A stretch of 6,984 nt of DNA from Rhodoferax sp. (lineage in GTDB: Bacteria; Pseudomonadota; Gammaproteobacteria; Burkholderiales; Burkholderiaceae_C). Shown here piece after piece: positions 6,166-6,984 of this stretch. Each line of letters starts with the position of its first letter. The stretch's first letter is position 1. Below the pieces are notes generated by a model. That model saw only the letters and a list, made by a program, of their open reading frames with translations, did no database searches and was not told the DNA's origin. A program made the translations under genes and the position numbers. Location of the stretch: the NCBI GenBank assembly GCA_021731215.1, contig JAKFXU010000429.1:1-6984 (forward strand), in the 5' to 3' direction.

Positions 6166-6984
6166 TGGAGCGCAGCGCACCACGCGGCACCCGCACCGGT
6201 TTTACCACCGGCGCGTGTTCGGCGGCGGCGGCGCGGGCGGCGGTCATCGGCCTGGTGACCGGCCAGGTGCCCGACGCGGTGGAGTGCCTGCTGCCCAATG
6301 GCGACCGGGTGACCTTTGCCGTGCAGGACGGCCGCGTCGAAGCTGCCACGGCGCACGCCATGGTGATCAAGGACGCGGGCGACGACCCCGATTGCACCGA
6401 CAAGGCGCACCTGACCGCCGATGTGCGCCTGCTGCCGGCGCAGCCGGGCCAGGTGCTGCTGGCCGGTGGCCTGGGTGTGGGCACGGTCACCCTGCAAGGC
6501 TTGGGGCTGACCGTGGGCGGACCGGCCATCAACCCGGTGCCGCGGCGCAACATCGAGGCCAATGTGCGTGCCGCAGGTAGCACGCTGCTTGACGAGGCCG
6601 GTTTCGAGGTCACGATCTCGGTGCCGCAAGGCGAGCAAATGGCCAAAAAAACCACCAATGCCCGCCTGGGCATTCTGGGCGGCATCTCCATTTTGGGCAC
6701 CACCGGCATCGTCAAACCCTATTCCACCGCCGCCTACCGCGCCAGCGTGGTGCAGGGCGTGCAGGTGGCGGGCACGCTGCCGCAGGGTGTGGTGGTGCTC
6801 ACCACCGGCGGGCGCACCGAAAAGTTTGTGATGCAAGAGCTGCCGCACCTGCCCGAGGCCGCCTTTGTGCAGATGGGCGACTTCTTGCGCTACGCCATGG
6901 GCGCGGCGCTCAAGGCCGGCTTGAAGCAGGTCGTGATTGGCGGCATGGTGGGCAAGCTCACCAAAATCGCGCAGGGCGAAACCA
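6162..6984 (+). CDS. cbiD: Cobalt-precorrin-5B C1-methyltransferase, 3' partial
   Basis: CbiD is the SAM-dependent enzyme that methylates C1 of cobalt-precorrin-5B, a hallmark of the early-cobalt ('anaerobic') route; cytoplasmic. The first 274 codons are present and the frame runs open off the right edge; family members are about 350-380 residues, so roughly a quarter is missing. Diagnostic motifs are RTGFTTGACSAAAARAA (11-27), IKDAGDDPDCTD (69-80), INPVPRRNI (123-131), VPQGEQMAKKTTNARLGI (154-171), LGGISILGTTGIVKPYS (172-188), VLTTGGRTEKF and, near the edge, GGMVGKLTKIAQGE. ATG 6162 overlaps the cobH stop (ATGA) with AGGGA about 9 bases upstream; ATG 6165 immediately after is in the same frame and could also be used. 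No frameshift or internal stop is seen. Confidence 0.95.
   Translation, partial: MMERSAPRGTRTGFTTGACSAAAARAAVIGLVTGQVPDAVECLLPNGDRVTFAVQDGRVEAATAHAMVIKDAGDDPDCTDKAHLTADVRLLPAQPGQVLLAGGLGVGTVTLQGLGLTVGGPAINPVPRRNIEANVRAAGSTLLDEAGFEVTISVPQGEQMAKKTTNARLGILGGISILGTTGIVKPYSTAAYRASVVQGVQVAGTLPQGVVVLTTGGRTEKFVMQELPHLPEAAFVQMGDFLRYAMGAALKAGLKQVVIGGMVGKLTKIAQGET

Noticed and set aside
1..6984. Cobalamin riboswitch, promoter or terminator within the window
   Set aside because: There is no non-coding gap longer than 8 bases, no B12-box-like element was seen, and neither hairpin is followed by a T run; such elements must lie outside the window.

Overview
The window is one uninterrupted stretch of plus-strand cobamide (vitamin B12) genes from a GC-rich bacterium. 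Each gene overlaps or nearly touches the next, so there are no intergenic regions, RNA genes, mobile elements or CRISPR arrays. The high GC content, the codon preferences and the style of the CobU, BtuF and CbiX proteins suggest a betaproteobacterium of the Burkholderiales, perhaps Comamonadaceae (Rhodoferax or Polaromonas-like). That placement is inferred from memory of the families, not from a search.

Layout. Positions 1-461 hold the C-terminal part of a BtuF-like cobalamin-binding protein cut by the window edge. 454-1050 is cobU (nucleotide-loop kinase/guanylyltransferase). 1047-1931, 1928-2950 and 2959-3750 form a complete BtuFCD-type ABC importer: exported binding protein, membrane permease and ATPase. 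3750-4562 is cobM/cbiF, 4559-5488 is cbiX, 5485-6165 is cobH/cbiC, and 6162-6984 is cbiD, cut by the right edge.

How the genes fit together. CbiX inserts cobalt into the early tetrapyrrole, and CobM/CbiF, CbiD and CobH/CbiC then act on the corrin ring. CbiX together with CbiD points to the early-cobalt-insertion ('anaerobic') route even though several genes carry Cob-style names. CobU works at the other end of the pathway, activating (adenosyl)cobinamide for attachment of the lower ligand. The importer and the two binding proteins would bring in corrinoids such as cobalamin or cobinamide, so the operon appears to combine de novo synthesis with uptake and salvage.

The content is conventional, and I do not see an undescribed system. 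The points most worth a second look are: a perfect 10-bp-arm palindrome inside cobM, built partly from less-used codons over the conserved GDPGLYG motif; an AT-rich 8-bp inverted repeat spanning the btuC stop and btuD start; a CbiX with an MxCxxC motif followed by a 15-histidine tail; and two different cobalamin-binding proteins on either side of cobU.
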